Notes: generated by a model not told the origin, from the sequence alone. Shown: positions 36,766 to 46,594, numbered from the stretch's first letter. The stretch: DNA of 64,000 nucleotides from Rhodanobacter sp. Root480 (GCF_001426645.1 NZ_LMEX01000004.1:492-64491), one strand, 5' to 3'. Program-made: numbers and translations.

Positions 36766-38628
36766 TTACCCCTGCACGGCGCTGAGCAGCGCGGTGAACA
36801 TGCTGTTGGCGGTGGTGATGACCTGCGCCGACGCCTGATAGGCCTGCTGGAAACGCACCAGGTTGGCGGCCTCCTCGTCCAGGTTCACGCCCGAGACGCT
36901 TTGCTGCGATCCGTAGGCCTGGTTATAGACGGCTGTTTGCGTGGTCTTCTCGTCGTTGGCCACGGCGCCGGCACTGCCGACCTGGCCCACCAGCTGGCTG
37001 TAGGCACCGCCCACGCTGGTGACGCCGCCGTTGAGCACACCCAGGTTGGCCACCTTGCCGAGCATCAGCGCGTTGGTGTTGTCGCCCTGCGCGTTGCTGT
37101 TTGGCGTCAGGGTGAAGCTGTCGCCGTTCTGCGGCGTGCCGCTGAATTGCAGGTTCCAGCCGTTGGCGTTGATCGGCTGCCCCGGTGTGTAGGTTTGTAC
37201 GGCGCCGCCGTCCACGGTGTACGTGGTGGCGGAGGTGAACTGCACGACACCGCCGCTGAGCGCGCCGCCATCGAGGCTGGCGCTGGCCGTGGCGGTACCG
37301 GTGTTGTTGATGCCGTTCTTGATGGCCAGTGGCGCGGCGGCGGCAACCTTGTCCGGGTTGGTGATCACTACCGCGAGACTGGCGGCCGCATTGCGGCTGG
37401 GCTGGATGCGGAAACTGTCGCCGGCCACGGCACCGGCCGGCACCACCATGCTCAGGCCGCCTGCCGTGAACGGATCGGCGGCGGTACCGGTGCCGCCCAT
37501 CGCCACGTTGTTGCCATTGGTGTCTCGCAGCGACCAGGCACCACCGGCGTAGCTGAGGGTGTAATCGGCGCCGGTGAGCTTGCTGATGTCGCTGATGCTG
37601 GCGTCCACGTTGCCGGTGCCGTTGTTGCTGCTGGCTGCCTGCGCGGTGGGGCCGGCCACGCTGAAAAACTGGCCGCCCACGTCGCCGTTCAGATCCACGC
37701 CCTGCATGTGCTGGGCGTTGAAGGCGCTGGCCAGTGCCTGCGCGGTGCGACCCAACTGGGTCTGCGCCGGGTCCAGCACGCTGCTGCGGAAATCCATCAA
37801 GGCGCCCAGGGCGCCGCCGCTGATGCGCCCGCTCAGCACGCTGCCCGAAGCCGCGCCCACCACTTCCTGGCGGGTGGCGTCGTAAACGTTCGGCGCAGTG
37901 GCCAGCGGGTATGACTGCGTGTCCGACACCAGCGCCTGGCCGTTGCCCACGAACACGTTGATGGTGTTGTCGTTCTGCGGCACCACCGTGATGCCCACCT
38001 GCGCCGCCAGGTCTTTCACCAGGGCGTCGCGCTTGTCGAGCAGGTCGGAGGGCGGCGTGCCGCCGGTGGCCACGGACGAGCGGATCAGGCCGTTCAACTT
38101 GGCGATCGAGTCGCTGTAGCTGTTGATCGAATTGACGGCGTCGCCGATCTGCTGCTGCACCTGGCTGGAGAGCTGGTTGAACTGGCCGGACAGCGACTGG
38201 AACGTGCTCACCAACCCGCCTGCGCGCGCCAGCAAGACCTGGCGCGAGGCGGTATCCGACGGCGCATTGGCGGTGTCGTTGACCGCGCCGAAAAAGCTGT
38301 CGAGCGAGGTCTGCAGGTTGCTGCTGCCGGACAACTGGTTGTTGATCTGGCCGGTGAGGCCGGCCATGGTGTCGGCGCGGCTGGAGCTGGACGTGGCCGA
38401 CCACAGCGAGGTGTTGAGGAACTGGCTGTACGCGCGCTGCACCGCCACCGTGTTGACGCCGCTGCCGATGAAATAGCCGCCCACACCCTGCGGCAGCGCG
38501 GTACCGAACGACGCCTGCTGACGGCTGTAGCCGTTGGTGTTGACGTTCGCCACGTTGTGGCCGACGGTGCTCAGGCCAACCTGGGCGGCGAGCAGGCCGG
38601 AGACGCCGGTGTTGAGCATGTCAACCAT
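36766..38628 (-). CDS. flgK: Hook-filament junction protein FlgK
   Basis: 620 residues. N-terminal LNTGVSGLLAAQVGLSTVGH followed by NVANVNTNGYSRQ. The C-terminal segment has VNLDEEAANLVRFQQAYQAS and ends in TANSMFTALLSAVQG. The ATG at 38628 has GAGGA 6 bp upstream; the longer ORF extends into repeat DNA. Confidence 0.96.
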   Translation of the reverse strand: MVDMLNTGVSGLLAAQVGLSTVGHNVANVNTNGYSRQQASFGTALPQGVGGYFIGSGVNTVAVQRAYSQFLNTSLWSATSSSSRADTMAGLTGQINNQLSGSSNLQTSLDSFFGAVNDTANAPSDTASRQVLLARAGGLVSTFQSLSGQFNQLSSQVQQQIGDAVNSINSYSDSIAKLNGLIRSSVATGGTPPSDLLDKRDALVKDLAAQVGITVVPQNDNTINVFVGNGQALVSDTQSYPLATAPNVYDATRQEVVGAASGSVLSGRISGGALGALMDFRSSVLDPAQTQLGRTAQALASAFNAQHMQGVDLNGDVGGQFFSVAGPTAQAASSNNGTGNVDASISDISKLTGADYTLSYAGGAWSLRDTNGNNVAMGGTGTAADPFTAGGLSMVVPAGAVAGDSFRIQPSRNAAASLAVVITNPDKVAAAAPLAIKNGINNTGTATASASLDGGALSGGVVQFTSATTYTVDGGAVQTYTPGQPINANGWNLQFSGTPQNGDSFTLTPNSNAQGDNTNALMLGKVANLGVLNGGVTSVGGAYSQLVGQVGSAGAVANDEKTTQTAVYNQAYGSQQSVSGVNLDEEAANLVRFQQAYQASAQVITTANSMFTALLSAVQG

Positions 38629-38672
38629 GGATCTTCCTCGGTGTGCCGGATACACGGCAACGCACGCCACCG

Positions 38673-38699
38673 TTAACGGCGAGAGATGCGATAGCTGTA
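38673..38699 (-). promoter_or_regulatory. Weak candidate FliA promoter of flgKL
   Basis: The -10 GCCGTTAA is a 7/8 match on the minus strand, but the -35 at the right distance (TACAGCTA) lacks TCAAG. It lies about 45 bp upstream of flgK. flgKL are often FliA targets, so it is noted with low confidence. Confidence 0.3.
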
Positions 38700-38768
38700 G
38701 GAGCGACTTCAGTCGCGATGCTTCCATCGGATTCGCGCAAGTGCGTCGCGGCTGAAGCCGCTCCTACA
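38696..38768. repeat. REP hairpin between flgJ and flgK
   Basis: TGTAGGAGCGACTTCAGTCG at the left and its inverse (with CGGC/GCCG changes) ending at 38768. Confidence 0.85.
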
Positions 38769-38790
38769 ACAGCGTTCGCGATGCGCCGGT

Positions 38791-39888
38791 TCATTGCGCC
38801 ACCCCATCCAGATGCAGCGCCGCCAAGGCCTCGCGCATCTGCGGGCTGTTGGCGATGGCGGTGATCTTCTGCGCATACGACGGGTCGGTGGCGTAGCCGC
38901 CGCGCACCAGCGCGTGGGCGAAGCCGGCGATGTTTTCGCCCTGGCCCAGGGCGCGGGCGTAGCGTGGGCTGTCGCTGATCAGGCGGGCGTAGTCGGCGAA
39001 CGAATCGGACGGCGAATCGTAGGCACGGAACTGGTCGCGCTTGCGTACGGCCACGCCGTTTTCGTATTCAAGCGTGGGCACGGTGACCTTGTCGCCGTCC
39101 CAGCTGCTGCCGGCCTTGATGCCGAACAGGTTGTTGCTGCTGCTGCCGTCGCCACCGCGGGGCAGGTGTTTGCCCCAGCCGGTTTCCAGCGCCGCCTGCG
39201 CCAGCAGCGCGCGGGTGGAGACACCCAGCTTCTGCGCAGCCGCGGCGGCGTGCGGCGCCAGCGCACGCACGAAATTCACCGGGTCGCCACCGGGCAGCAA
39301 GCGGGCGGCAGTGCCGGCCACGTTCGCCGCGCCCTGGGCCAGCTTGTCCAGCGTGTCGCGCCAGCCGGGGTTGGTGTCGGTGACGGACGGCATGGCGTTG
39401 GAGGCGGCGTCGTTGTCGGCATTGCTGCCCAGTTGCAGCAGCGCGCGCACGTTGGCGTTCATCACCTCACTGACGTTGCGCGCCGTCCTTGTGCCGGGCG
39501 CGCTTGCACTCAACGCCTGCGTGGCGGCCAGGTCGGCGGGCGTCAGCGCGGCCGGCGCGGCATCGGGCTTTCCGCCCAGCTGGCGGATCAGCATCTTCGC
39601 GATGCCCAGGCCGTTGCGGCCATTGGCCAGGGTCAACGACAGCTGCTGGTCGAACATGTCGCGGTACGAATCGCCCGCCTTGCTGTCGCCGATGCCCTCG
39701 CCGATCGAGGCGTTGGCGTCGCGCATCGACTTCAACATCATCTGCGTAAAGATCGACTCGAACTGCTTGGCCACCGCCGGCAACGCCGCCTTGCCGCCAT
39801 CGCTGCGCGCTTGCGCGCGCAACTGCTGGAAGCCGGACATTTCGGTCCAGGTATCGAGGGCAGGATTGTTGGGGTTGATGGCTGTCAT
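38791..39888 (-). CDS. flgJ: Rod-cap and peptidoglycan hydrolase FlgJ
   Basis: 365 residues. The N-terminal rod-binding domain (AVAKQFESIFTQMMLKSMRD) and C-terminal glucosaminidase domain (about 215-365) with AQAALETGWGKHLP, where the Glu is catalytic, and SSNNLFGIKAGSSWDGDKV. This is the two-domain form seen in gammaproteobacteria. It lies 16 bp after flgI. Confidence 0.96.
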   Translation of the reverse strand: MTAINPNNPALDTWTEMSGFQQLRAQARSDGGKAALPAVAKQFESIFTQMMLKSMRDANASIGEGIGDSKAGDSYRDMFDQQLSLTLANGRNGLGIAKMLIRQLGGKPDAAPAALTPADLAATQALSASAPGTRTARNVSEVMNANVRALLQLGSNADNDAASNAMPSVTDTNPGWRDTLDKLAQGAANVAGTAARLLPGGDPVNFVRALAPHAAAAAQKLGVSTRALLAQAALETGWGKHLPRGGDGSSSNNLFGIKAGSSWDGDKVTVPTLEYENGVAVRKRDQFRAYDSPSDSFADYARLISDSPRYARALGQGENIAGFAHALVRGGYATDPSYAQKITAIANSPQMREALAALHLDGVAQ

Positions 39889-39904
39889 GATCTTGACGGT
39901 TTGA

Positions 39905-41377
39905 TCAAATCACCACGAGCTCTGCATGAAGCGCGCCAGCCTGCTTCAATGCCTGCAGGATCGAGATCAGGTCGCTGGGCGCGGCGCCCACCTGGTTCAC
40001 GGCGCGCACGATGGTGTCCAGGCTCACGCCCGGGCCGAACTTGAACATGTGGCCGTTGTCTTCGCTGACCTGCACGTTGCTGCTGGGCACGATCGCGGTC
40101 TGGCCTTGGCTGAACGGCGCCGGCTGGCTGACCAGCGGCTGCTCGCCGATGGTCACCTGGATGGCGCCATGCGATACCGCCGCCGCACTCACCCGCACGT
40201 CCGAACCGATCACCACGGTGCCGGTGCGCGAGTTGACCACCACCCGCGCCGGCGCATCGCCGGGCTGCACTTCAAGACTCTGGATCGCACCCATCCACGC
40301 CACTTTCTGCGACGGGTCCTGCGGCCCGCGCACGGATACCGAACCGCCATCGATCGCCTGCGCGGTACCGGCGCCGTAGGCCTGGTTGATCGCCGTGGCG
40401 ATGCGCGCGGCCGTGGTGAAATCGGCGGTATTGAGGTTCAGTGTCAAATTGCCGCCACCGGAAAACGACGATGGCACGGTGCGCTCCACCGAGGCGCCAT
40501 TGGGAATGCGCCCGCTGGCGGAAATGTTCACCTGCACGCTGGAGCCGCTCTTGCCCTGCGCACTGATGCCGCCCACCACCACGCTGCCCTGCCCGATCGC
40601 GTAGACGTTGCCGTCGGCACCGCGCAGCGGGGTCATCAGCAGCTGGCCGCCGCGGATGCTCTTGGCGTTGCCGATCGAGGCCACGGTGACGTCGATCGCC
40701 TGGCCGGGCTTGGCGAACGGCGGCAACTCCGCCGTCACCATCACCGCGGCCGCGTTCTTCAACTGCGGTCGCGCATTCGCCGGCACGGTGATGCCGAACT
40801 GCTGCAACATGTTTTCCAGGCTCTGCGTGGTGAACGGGGCCTGCGTGGTCTGGTCACCACTGCCATCCAGGCCTACGACCAAGCCGTAGCCGATCAGCTG
40901 GTTGCTGCGCACGCCGGCGACCTGGGCGAGGTCGCGGATCTTGTCGGCGTGAGCGGGGGCGATGAACAACAGCAACAGTGCGAGGGAGGCGGCGATGAGG
41001 CCCCTCCCCCTGCGTGCAGGGGGAGGCTGGGAGGGGGTGAAGCTTTTGATCTTGTGCACCAGAGCAAGAGCACCCCTCCCCAACCCTCCCCTGCGAGCAG
41101 GGGAGGGAGCAAGAGCGGAAGTGCAGCCGAATACGAAGCGCAGACCTGCCCCCTCTCCCCGGCGGGGAGAGGGCTGGGGAGAGGGGGCGGGCTTGCGAAA
41201 GTGTCCGATGAGGCGGCGGCTGAACTTGGAAAGCGCGTTGTAGATGGAGGTGAGGGAGATTGGGGCACCCTCTCCCCAACCCTCTCCCCGGGGGGGAGAG
41301 GGGGCGAGCGTGCCGTGCAGGTTCGTGCCTTCGTGCTTCGGGGCAGCCGTGAGGCTTATGGACGTATGGACGTTCAT
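39905..41377 (-). CDS. flgI: P-ring protein FlgI with repeat-derived N-terminal extension
   Basis: The reading frame is open for 490 codons from an ATG at 41377, directly after the flgH stop (TAAATG). Normal FlgI begins only about residue 120: signal peptide [18 protein letters not shown], then [21 protein letters not shown] and the rest of the P-ring protein. The first 120 residues are encoded by four GC-rich palindromes and spacers (41003-41303) and read, for example, [13 protein letters not shown]. An internal GTG at 41059 would give 384 residues with an intact export signal, and is the likelier functional start. The maximal ORF is given. Confidence 0.85.
   Translation of the reverse strand: MNVHTSISLTAAPKHEGTNLHGTLAPSPPRGEGWGEGAPISLTSIYNALSKFSRRLIGHFRKPAPSPQPSPRRGEGAGLRFVFGCTSALAPSPARRGGLGRGALALVHKIKSFTPSQPPPARRGRGLIAASLALLLLFIAPAHADKIRDLAQVAGVRSNQLIGYGLVVGLDGSGDQTTQAPFTTQSLENMLQQFGITVPANARPQLKNAAAVMVTAELPPFAKPGQAIDVTVASIGNAKSIRGGQLLMTPLRGADGNVYAIGQGSVVVGGISAQGKSGSSVQVNISASGRIPNGASVERTVPSSFSGGGNLTLNLNTADFTTAARIATAINQAYGAGTAQAIDGGSVSVRGPQDPSQKVAWMGAIQSLEVQPGDAPARVVVNSRTGTVVIGSDVRVSAAAVSHGAIQVTIGEQPLVSQPAPFSQGQTAIVPSSNVQVSEDNGHMFKFGPGVSLDTIVRAVNQVGAAPSDLISILQALKQAGALHAELVVI
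41003..41303. repeat. Cluster of four GC-rich palindromes inside the flgI 5' region
   Basis: CCTCCCCCTGC/GCAGGGGGAGG at 41003-41026; CCCTCCCCTGC/GCAGGGGAGGG at 41085-41108; CCCTCTCCCC/GGGGAGAGGG at about 41151-41173; and a like pair at about 41280-41303. These belong to a widespread class of intergenic repeats. Confidence 0.8.
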
Positions 41378-42058
41378 TTAGAAAGGCATCCATTTGGAAT
41401 TGAAGAACCGCGACAACCAGCCGCGCGTATTGGCATCGGCCAGCGTGCCGCGGCCGGTGTAGCTGATGCGGGCGTCGGCAACGCGGGTTGACGGCACCAC
41501 GTTGTCCTGGCCGATGTCCTGCGGGCGCACGATGCCGGAGATGCGCACCAGCTCCTGGCCCTGGTTGATGGTCAGCCACTTTTCGCCGCGTATCAGCAGA
41601 TTGCCGTTGGTGAGGCGCTGCGCCACCGTGACAGTGAGTTGTCCGACCAGTTGATTGCTTTGGGTGCTGGAGCCGGCGCCGTCGAAGGTGCGCTCGCCAT
41701 CCAGCCCGATGTCCGCCACCTTGCCGCCGATCGACAAGGCATGGCCGAGGACGGTGGGCGAGGCGATGTTCGCCTTGTCGCTCTTGCTGGTGGTGGTGGT
41801 GGCCTTCTTGCTGGCCTGGGTGCTTTCCACCAGGGCCACCGTGAGGATGTCGCCGACGCGGTGCGCGCGCGGGTCGGCGAACAACTCCATGTTCTGCTGG
41901 TCGTGATAGATCGACCCGTCCGCCTGCGCCACCGTCGGCTGCGCGGGCGGCGGCGTGGGCGCCCATTGCGCGTCGTCGCGCGCGGTGGGGCCACCAGCGC
42001 AACCGGCCAGCAGGGCCAGGGCGCAAAGAGCGGTCAGGGTTCGGCAACGGGTGAACAT
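41378..42058 (-). CDS. flgH: L-ring lipoprotein FlgH
   Basis: 226 residues from the ATG at 42058 (a GTG one codon upstream is possible). Signal peptide with lipobox LLAGC, acylated Cys at residue 20. It then has SIYHDQQNMELFADPRAHRVGDILTV and the conserved C-terminal GIVRPQDIGQDN. It forms the outer-membrane bushing. Confidence 0.95.
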   Translation of the reverse strand: MFTRCRTLTALCALALLAGCAGGPTARDDAQWAPTPPPAQPTVAQADGSIYHDQQNMELFADPRAHRVGDILTVALVESTQASKKATTTTSKSDKANIASPTVLGHALSIGGKVADIGLDGERTFDGAGSSTQSNQLVGQLTVTVAQRLTNGNLLIRGEKWLTINQGQELVRISGIVRPQDIGQDNVVPSTRVADARISYTGRGTLADANTRGWLSRFFNSKWMPF

Positions 42059-42069
42059 CACGGCATCAC

Positions 42070-42855
42070 TCAGAGTTTGTTGGTCAGGTACTGCAGCATC
42101 GAGTCGGCAGCCGACACGGCCTTGGAGTTCATTTCGTAGGTGCGCTGGGTCTGGATCATGTTGACCATCTGCTCGACCACGTTGACGTTGGAGCTTTCCA
42201 GCGCACCCGACTCCAGCGTGCCCAGCCCGTTGAGTCCGGGCTGGCCGATCTGCGGCGAGCCGCTGGACGCGGTTTCCAGGTAGAGGTTGTCGCCGTTGGG
42301 CTGCAGGCCGGCCGGGTTGATGAAGTCGGCCAGCTGCACGGTGCCGATCTGCTGGGTGGCGGCCTGGCCGGCCAGGCTCACGCTGACGGTGCCGTCGCTG
42401 CCGATGGTGATGCTCTGCGCGTTGGCCGGGATGCTGATCGGCGGATCGATGGAGTAGCCGTTGGCGGTGACGATCTGGCCGTTCTCATCCTGGTGCAGCG
42501 AGCCGTCGCGGGTGTAGGCGATGGTGCCGTCGGGCATCGTCACCTGCAGGAAGCCGCGGCCCTGGATGGCCACGTCCAGCGCGTTGCCGGTCTGCTCGAT
42601 GTTGCCCTGGGTGAACAGCTTCTCGCTGCCGACCACGCGCACGCCGGTACCCAGCATCAGGCCCGAGGGCGCCTGGGTCTGCTCGGTGGTCTGGCCGCCG
42701 GGCTGGCGCAGGTTCTGGTAGACCAGGTCCTGGAACGAGGCGCGGGCGCTCTTGTAGCCGGTGGTGTTGGCGTTGGCCAGGTTGTTGGAAATCACGTCCA
42801 TGCGCGTTTGCTGCGCATCGAGGCCGGTCTTGGCTACCCACAGGGAAGAGAACAT
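42070..42855 (-). CDS. flgG: Distal rod protein FlgG
   Basis: 261 residues, the usual length. The N-terminus is [20 protein letters not shown] followed by [12 protein letters not shown], and the C-terminus [20 protein letters not shown]. It lies 44 bp after flgF. Confidence 0.96.
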   Translation of the reverse strand: MFSSLWVAKTGLDAQQTRMDVISNNLANANTTGYKSARASFQDLVYQNLRQPGGQTTEQTQAPSGLMLGTGVRVVGSEKLFTQGNIEQTGNALDVAIQGRGFLQVTMPDGTIAYTRDGSLHQDENGQIVTANGYSIDPPISIPANAQSITIGSDGTVSVSLAGQAATQQIGTVQLADFINPAGLQPNGDNLYLETASSGSPQIGQPGLNGLGTLESGALESSNVNVVEQMVNMIQTQRTYEMNSKAVSAADSMLQYLTNKL

Positions 42856-42899
42856 GTCATTGACTCCGTTTGGACGTCTGGGTGTCTATGTGAAAGTGA

Positions 42900-43640
42900 T
42901 CAGGCCATCTGCAGCAGCCGCGAGGCTGACTGCGCGTTTTCGTCGGCGCTCTTGATCGAGCGGATCTGCAATTCGTACTGACGCGACAGCTGGATCATCT
43001 GCACCAGCGTTTCGGAAGGGTTGACGTTGCTCGACTCCAGCGCGCCCGACTTCAAGGTGACCGCTGGGTCCGCGGGGGCGTTGCCGCCACCGACCAGGTG
43101 CATCAGGCCGTCGGTGCCCTGCTGCAGTTGATCCACGCCGGGATTGACCAGCTTGAGGCGGCCGACCGCAGCGATGGTTTCGGGCGTCTGGCCCATCGGC
43201 ACCACCGACAGCGTGCCGTCGGCGCCGATCGACATCTGCGTGCTTTGCGGCACGGTGATCGGTCCGCCGTCACCCATCACAGGGTTGCCGCGGTCATCGG
43301 TGAGCAGGCCATCGGCGGTGAGTTGCAGGCTGCCTGCGCGTGTGTACGCCTCGCTGCCGTCGGGTGCCTGCACCGCGATCCAGCCCTCGCCCTGCACCGC
43401 CACGTCCAGCTCGCGACCGGTGTCGATCTGGCCGCCCTGGCGCATGTCGACGCCCTGCCCGTAGGCCACGCCGTTGACGCGCGTGGGCAGGCCCTGCCCC
43501 TGCACCGCCAGCGGCTGGAACGCGGACATCTGCGCCTTGAAACCGACCGTGTCGGCGTTGGCGAGGTTGTGCGCCACCTCCGACTGCGCCCGCATCATCT
43601 GCGTGGCGCCGGTCATGGCTACATAGAGGGAATGGTCCAT
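42900..43640 (-). CDS. flgF: Proximal rod protein FlgF
   Basis: 246 residues. MDHSLYVAMTGATQMMRAQS, AHNLANADTVGFK, and a C-terminal LESSNVNPSETLVQMIQLSR. Middle domain as in FlgG. It lies 35 bp after flgE. Confidence 0.95.
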   Translation of the reverse strand: MDHSLYVAMTGATQMMRAQSEVAHNLANADTVGFKAQMSAFQPLAVQGQGLPTRVNGVAYGQGVDMRQGGQIDTGRELDVAVQGEGWIAVQAPDGSEAYTRAGSLQLTADGLLTDDRGNPVMGDGGPITVPQSTQMSIGADGTLSVVPMGQTPETIAAVGRLKLVNPGVDQLQQGTDGLMHLVGGGNAPADPAVTLKSGALESSNVNPSETLVQMIQLSRQYELQIRSIKSADENAQSASRLLQMA

Positions 43641-43675
43641 GGGTCAGGTTCCGTGGGTCAGCGAAGGGCCGGGGC

Positions 43676-44896
43676 TCAGTTGCCGATGTTGATGATGGTC
43701 TGGGTCAACTTGTTGTCGGCCTGGATCACCTGCGCATTGGCCTGGTAGTTGCGCTGCGCCTTGATCATGTTGACCAGCTGCGCGGTGAGGTCGGAGGTGT
43801 TGGAAGCCTCCAGCGCACCGGCCTGCACCACGCCGTAGGTACCGTTGCCGGCCGCACCCATCACCGGCGTACCGGAGTCGTAGGACGCCGCCCAGTTGGT
43901 GTTGTCCAGCTGACGCAGGCCCTGCTGGTTGGAGAACTGCGCCAGCGCAAGCTGCCCCAGCGAGGTGGTCTGGCCGTTTGAATACTTCGCCTGCACCACG
44001 CCCTCGGCGGACACGTCGATGCTGGACAGGATGCCGGTGGGGTAGCCGTCCGGATTGATCGCACTGGCGGCGTAGGTGTTGCCGAACTGGGTGGCCTTGG
44101 CCAGGTCCAGGCTCAGCTGCATCGGGTCCGAACCGGGGCTGACGTTCACTGCACCGAAGTTCAGCTTGCCGCCCACCGGCGCCACCAGCCCGCCGCTACT
44201 GTTGAAGGTGAGCTGCTGCGACGCGCCGGCCTGCTGGCCGTCGATATACAGGCTGGCGTTCCACACATTGGCCGCCGCGTCCTTGACGAAATACACGGTG
44301 CCGCTGTGGGTGGCGCCGAGCGAGTCGTAGGCCGTGAACGGGGTCGACTGATTGAAGCTGGTTGCATCGTTGGGGTCGAACGCCACCGCCGGCGGGGTAG
44401 CGTCCGAGGGCAGGTTCAGCGACATCTGCACGTTGCCGGTGGCCTTGGCCGCGTTCTGCGAGGTCAGCAGTTGCAGGTCGGACAACGTGCTGTTGTCGAA
44501 GGTGCCGTTGGCGTTGGCCGGAAAGATCTGCAGGCGCTGGCCGGCGGAGTTGGTGACAAAGCCGCTCGGGTCCTTCTGGAACGCACCGGCCCGGGTGTAG
44601 GAGTAGCCCTTGCCGTCCTTCAGGGTGAAAAAGCCGTCGCCGCTGATCGCGAAATCCAGGCTGTTGTCGGTGGTCTCGATGCTGCCGGCGGTGAACTGCT
44701 GGGCCACATTGGTCAGCCGCACGCCGCTGCCGATCTTGGTGGCGCTGAGGTTGGGGCCGGCAGCGCTGAACAGCTCGGCGAACTGGCCACGCGAGCCCTT
44801 GAAGCCGGTGGTGGCGGTGTTGGCGATATTGTTGGCGGTGACCTCGAGATCGGCGGATGCCGCGTTGAGGCCGCTCAGTGCGATATTGAAAGCCAT
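43676..44896 (-). CDS. flgE: Hook protein FlgE
   Basis: 406 residues. ALSGLNAASADLEVTANNIA and NTATTGFKGSRGQFAELFS at the N-terminus; C-terminal LEASNTSDLTAQLVNMIKAQ and RNYQANAQVIQ. The hook is polymerised with FlgD as cap. It lies 37 bp after flgD. Confidence 0.96.
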   Translation of the reverse strand: MAFNIALSGLNAASADLEVTANNIANTATTGFKGSRGQFAELFSAAGPNLSATKIGSGVRLTNVAQQFTAGSIETTDNSLDFAISGDGFFTLKDGKGYSYTRAGAFQKDPSGFVTNSAGQRLQIFPANANGTFDNSTLSDLQLLTSQNAAKATGNVQMSLNLPSDATPPAVAFDPNDATSFNQSTPFTAYDSLGATHSGTVYFVKDAAANVWNASLYIDGQQAGASQQLTFNSSGGLVAPVGGKLNFGAVNVSPGSDPMQLSLDLAKATQFGNTYAASAINPDGYPTGILSSIDVSAEGVVQAKYSNGQTTSLGQLALAQFSNQQGLRQLDNTNWAASYDSGTPVMGAAGNGTYGVVQAGALEASNTSDLTAQLVNMIKAQRNYQANAQVIQADNKLTQTIINIGN

Positions 44897-44933
44897 CGGG
44901 AAATTCCTTAAGTGTTGTAGCCCCGTGGGGCCG

Positions 44934-45581
44934 TCAGTTGATCTGCGCGACCTGACTCAGCAGGACCCCACCAAAACCGTCCACATCCAGATAGGCGCCA
45001 TCAGCGCCGGTCATCCCCACGCCGGCCACCTTGCCGCTGACGTAGGTCGGCACCGCGGTGTTGCCCGCCTGCGCCTTGAGGCCGTACGTGGCGTTCGCCA
45101 GCACGGTGCCGTCATCGCCCTTGCCGTCCCAGTGGAACGACGCCAGGCCCGATGCCGGCGTACCCAGGTTCAACGTGCGCAGCACGTTGCCGGCCGCATC
45201 GGTGATCTGCACCAGCACGGTGCCGCCGCCATCGGGCACGTTCACCGCGCCATCCAGGCCGCCGTCCTGCAACTTGCCCGCGGCCGACGGCACGGTGACG
45301 CTGCGCCCGACCATGCTGCTGGCCTGCAACAGCTGGTTGCCCTGCATCGAGGCGCTCAGCGCATCGAACGAAGTCTTCAACGACTGCGTCGCGGACACCT
45401 GGCCGATCTGCGCCAGCTGGCTGACCATCTGCGATGAATCCATCGGCTGGGTCGGGTCCTGGTTGCGCATCTGCTGAACCAGCAGGCTCAGGAAATCGGA
45501 CTGGCTGAGTGCCTTGTCCTTGCTGCTGGTCGCCGCGGTGGCCGCCGCCGAACCCACGCCGTTGATTGCCATGTCGCTCAT
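44934..45581 (-). CDS. flgD: Hook cap protein FlgD
   Basis: 215 residues. The N-terminal SQSDFLSLLVQQMRNQDPTQPMDSSQM signature is split by an FLxLL pattern; a Tudor-like/FNIII region follows (ITDAAGNVLRTLNLG, FHWDGKGDDGTVL). The start is at 45581 or at the ATG three codons in. Confidence 0.94.
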   Translation of the reverse strand: MSDMAINGVGSAAATAATSSKDKALSQSDFLSLLVQQMRNQDPTQPMDSSQMVSQLAQIGQVSATQSLKTSFDALSASMQGNQLLQASSMVGRSVTVPSAAGKLQDGGLDGAVNVPDGGGTVLVQITDAAGNVLRTLNLGTPASGLASFHWDGKGDDGTVLANATYGLKAQAGNTAVPTYVSGKVAGVGMTGADGAYLDVDGFGGVLLSQVAQIN

Positions 45582-45606
45582 TTCATGTGCCTCGAAAGGG
45601 GTTGCA

Positions 45607-46026
45607 TCACTTGCCCAGATCCAATGTCTTCTGCATCAGCTGGCGGGTGGAATTCATGACCTCGACGTTGTTCTGGTACGAACGCGAGGCGGAAATCATG
45701 TTGACCAGCTCATCGACCGGGTTGACGTTGCTGGAGAAGACATAGCCGTCGGCGTTGGCCAGCGGGTTGCCCGGCTCGTAGCGGCTGGGAATCGCCGCCT
45801 GGCTCTCGGTGACGCCAAGCACCTGCACGCCCTGGCCGTTGTCGACCGCCTGGCTGCCGAACTGCTTCTGCACCGCCGCAAACAGCGGCTGGCGCGAGCG
45901 ATAGGCCGCTTCCGGCGTACTGGCCACGCTGTCGGCGTTGGCGAGGTTGCTGGCCACGGTGTTGAGCCGGGTCGACTGGGCGGCCATGCCGGAGCCGGCC
46001 ACGTTGAATATGGAGAAAAGAGACAT
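45607..46026 (-). CDS. flgC: Proximal rod protein FlgC
   Basis: 139 residues. SIFNVAGSGMAAQSTRLNTV, ASNLANADSVAS, and the C-terminal VDELVNMISASRSYQNNVEV. The start overlaps the flgB stop by one base. Confidence 0.95.
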   Translation of the reverse strand: MSLFSIFNVAGSGMAAQSTRLNTVASNLANADSVASTPEAAYRSRQPLFAAVQKQFGSQAVDNGQGVQVLGVTESQAAIPSRYEPGNPLANADGYVFSSNVNPVDELVNMISASRSYQNNVEVMNSTRQLMQKTLDLGK

Positions 46027-46439
46027 CAGCCTTGGCCCTCGATGGCGGTGCGCAACATGCGGATCTGCGCCGTGATGAAGGAAAGGCTCGCCTGGTAATG
46101 CACGCCATTGGCGGCAAAGGCGGCCTGCTCGACCTGCTCGTCGACGGTGTTGCCGTCCATGCTGGGTTGGGTGGGATTGCGCCAGGACAGCTGCGTGGCG
46201 GCCGCCGTCGTCGAACCGGCACCGATCTGCCCGGGTGTGGGCGCCTGCAACGCCACGTTGCCCGCCGCACCCGCGCTGTCACTGGCCGCGGCCAGCACCT
46301 TGCGGAAATCGATGTCGCGCGCCTGGAATCCCGGCGTGTCCGCATTGGCCAGGTTGTTGGCCAGAACTTCGGTACGGTTCTGCCACAGGTCCAGGGCCCG
46401 GGTATGGATGCCAAACAGGTTGTCGGGGGTCAGGCTCAT
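46026..46439 (-). CDS. flgB: Proximal rod protein FlgB
   Basis: 137 residues from the ATG at 46439, with GGAG 7 bp upstream. MSLTPDNLFGIHTRALDLWQ and LANNLANADTPGFQARDIDF are typical. It is first of the flgBCDEFGHIJ operon; a sigma54 promoter lies 37 bp upstream. Confidence 0.95.
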   Translation of the reverse strand: MSLTPDNLFGIHTRALDLWQNRTEVLANNLANADTPGFQARDIDFRKVLAAASDSAGAAGNVALQAPTPGQIGAGSTTAAATQLSWRNPTQPSMDGNTVDEQVEQAAFAANGVHYQASLSFITAQIRMLRTAIEGQG

Positions 46440-46445
46440 CGTTCG

Positions 46446-46470
46446 CTCCGCGTGCTGTTGCCGCACGGAG
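46446..46470. promoter_or_regulatory. Leader inverted repeat covering the flgB Shine-Dalgarno region
   Basis: CTCCGCGTGC and GCACGGAG with a 7-nt loop. On the mRNA the 3' arm contains the GGAG used for flgB, so the hairpin could limit ribosome access. It begins at the predicted sigma54 start point. Confidence 0.45.
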
Positions 46471-46475
46471 CAGGA

Positions 46476-46491
46476 GGCAAATTGCATGCCA
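46476..46491 (-). promoter_or_regulatory. Sigma54 promoter of flgB operon
   Basis: TGGCATGCAATTTGCC on the minus strand, GG and GC exactly 10 bp apart, close to consensus. flgB starts 37 bp downstream. Confidence 0.88.
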
Positions 46492-46594
46492 CCGCGTTGA
46501 AAGCCTTGCTGGGACTGGGTTTGCGGGAATTTGCCCGGCGCGTCGGAAAGAAGGCGCAGGGCTGGAGACGGTTTGTTGACGCTGTCGGAAGAGC

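Noticed and set aside
35908-37914. 668-codon plus-strand ORF opposite flgL and flgK
   Set aside because: It crosses two real genes on the other strand and is Gly/His/Val-rich without motifs.
40995-41310. CRISPR-like array within flgI
   Set aside because: Only four imperfect palindromes of varying sequence and spacing, with no uniform repeats or cas genes.
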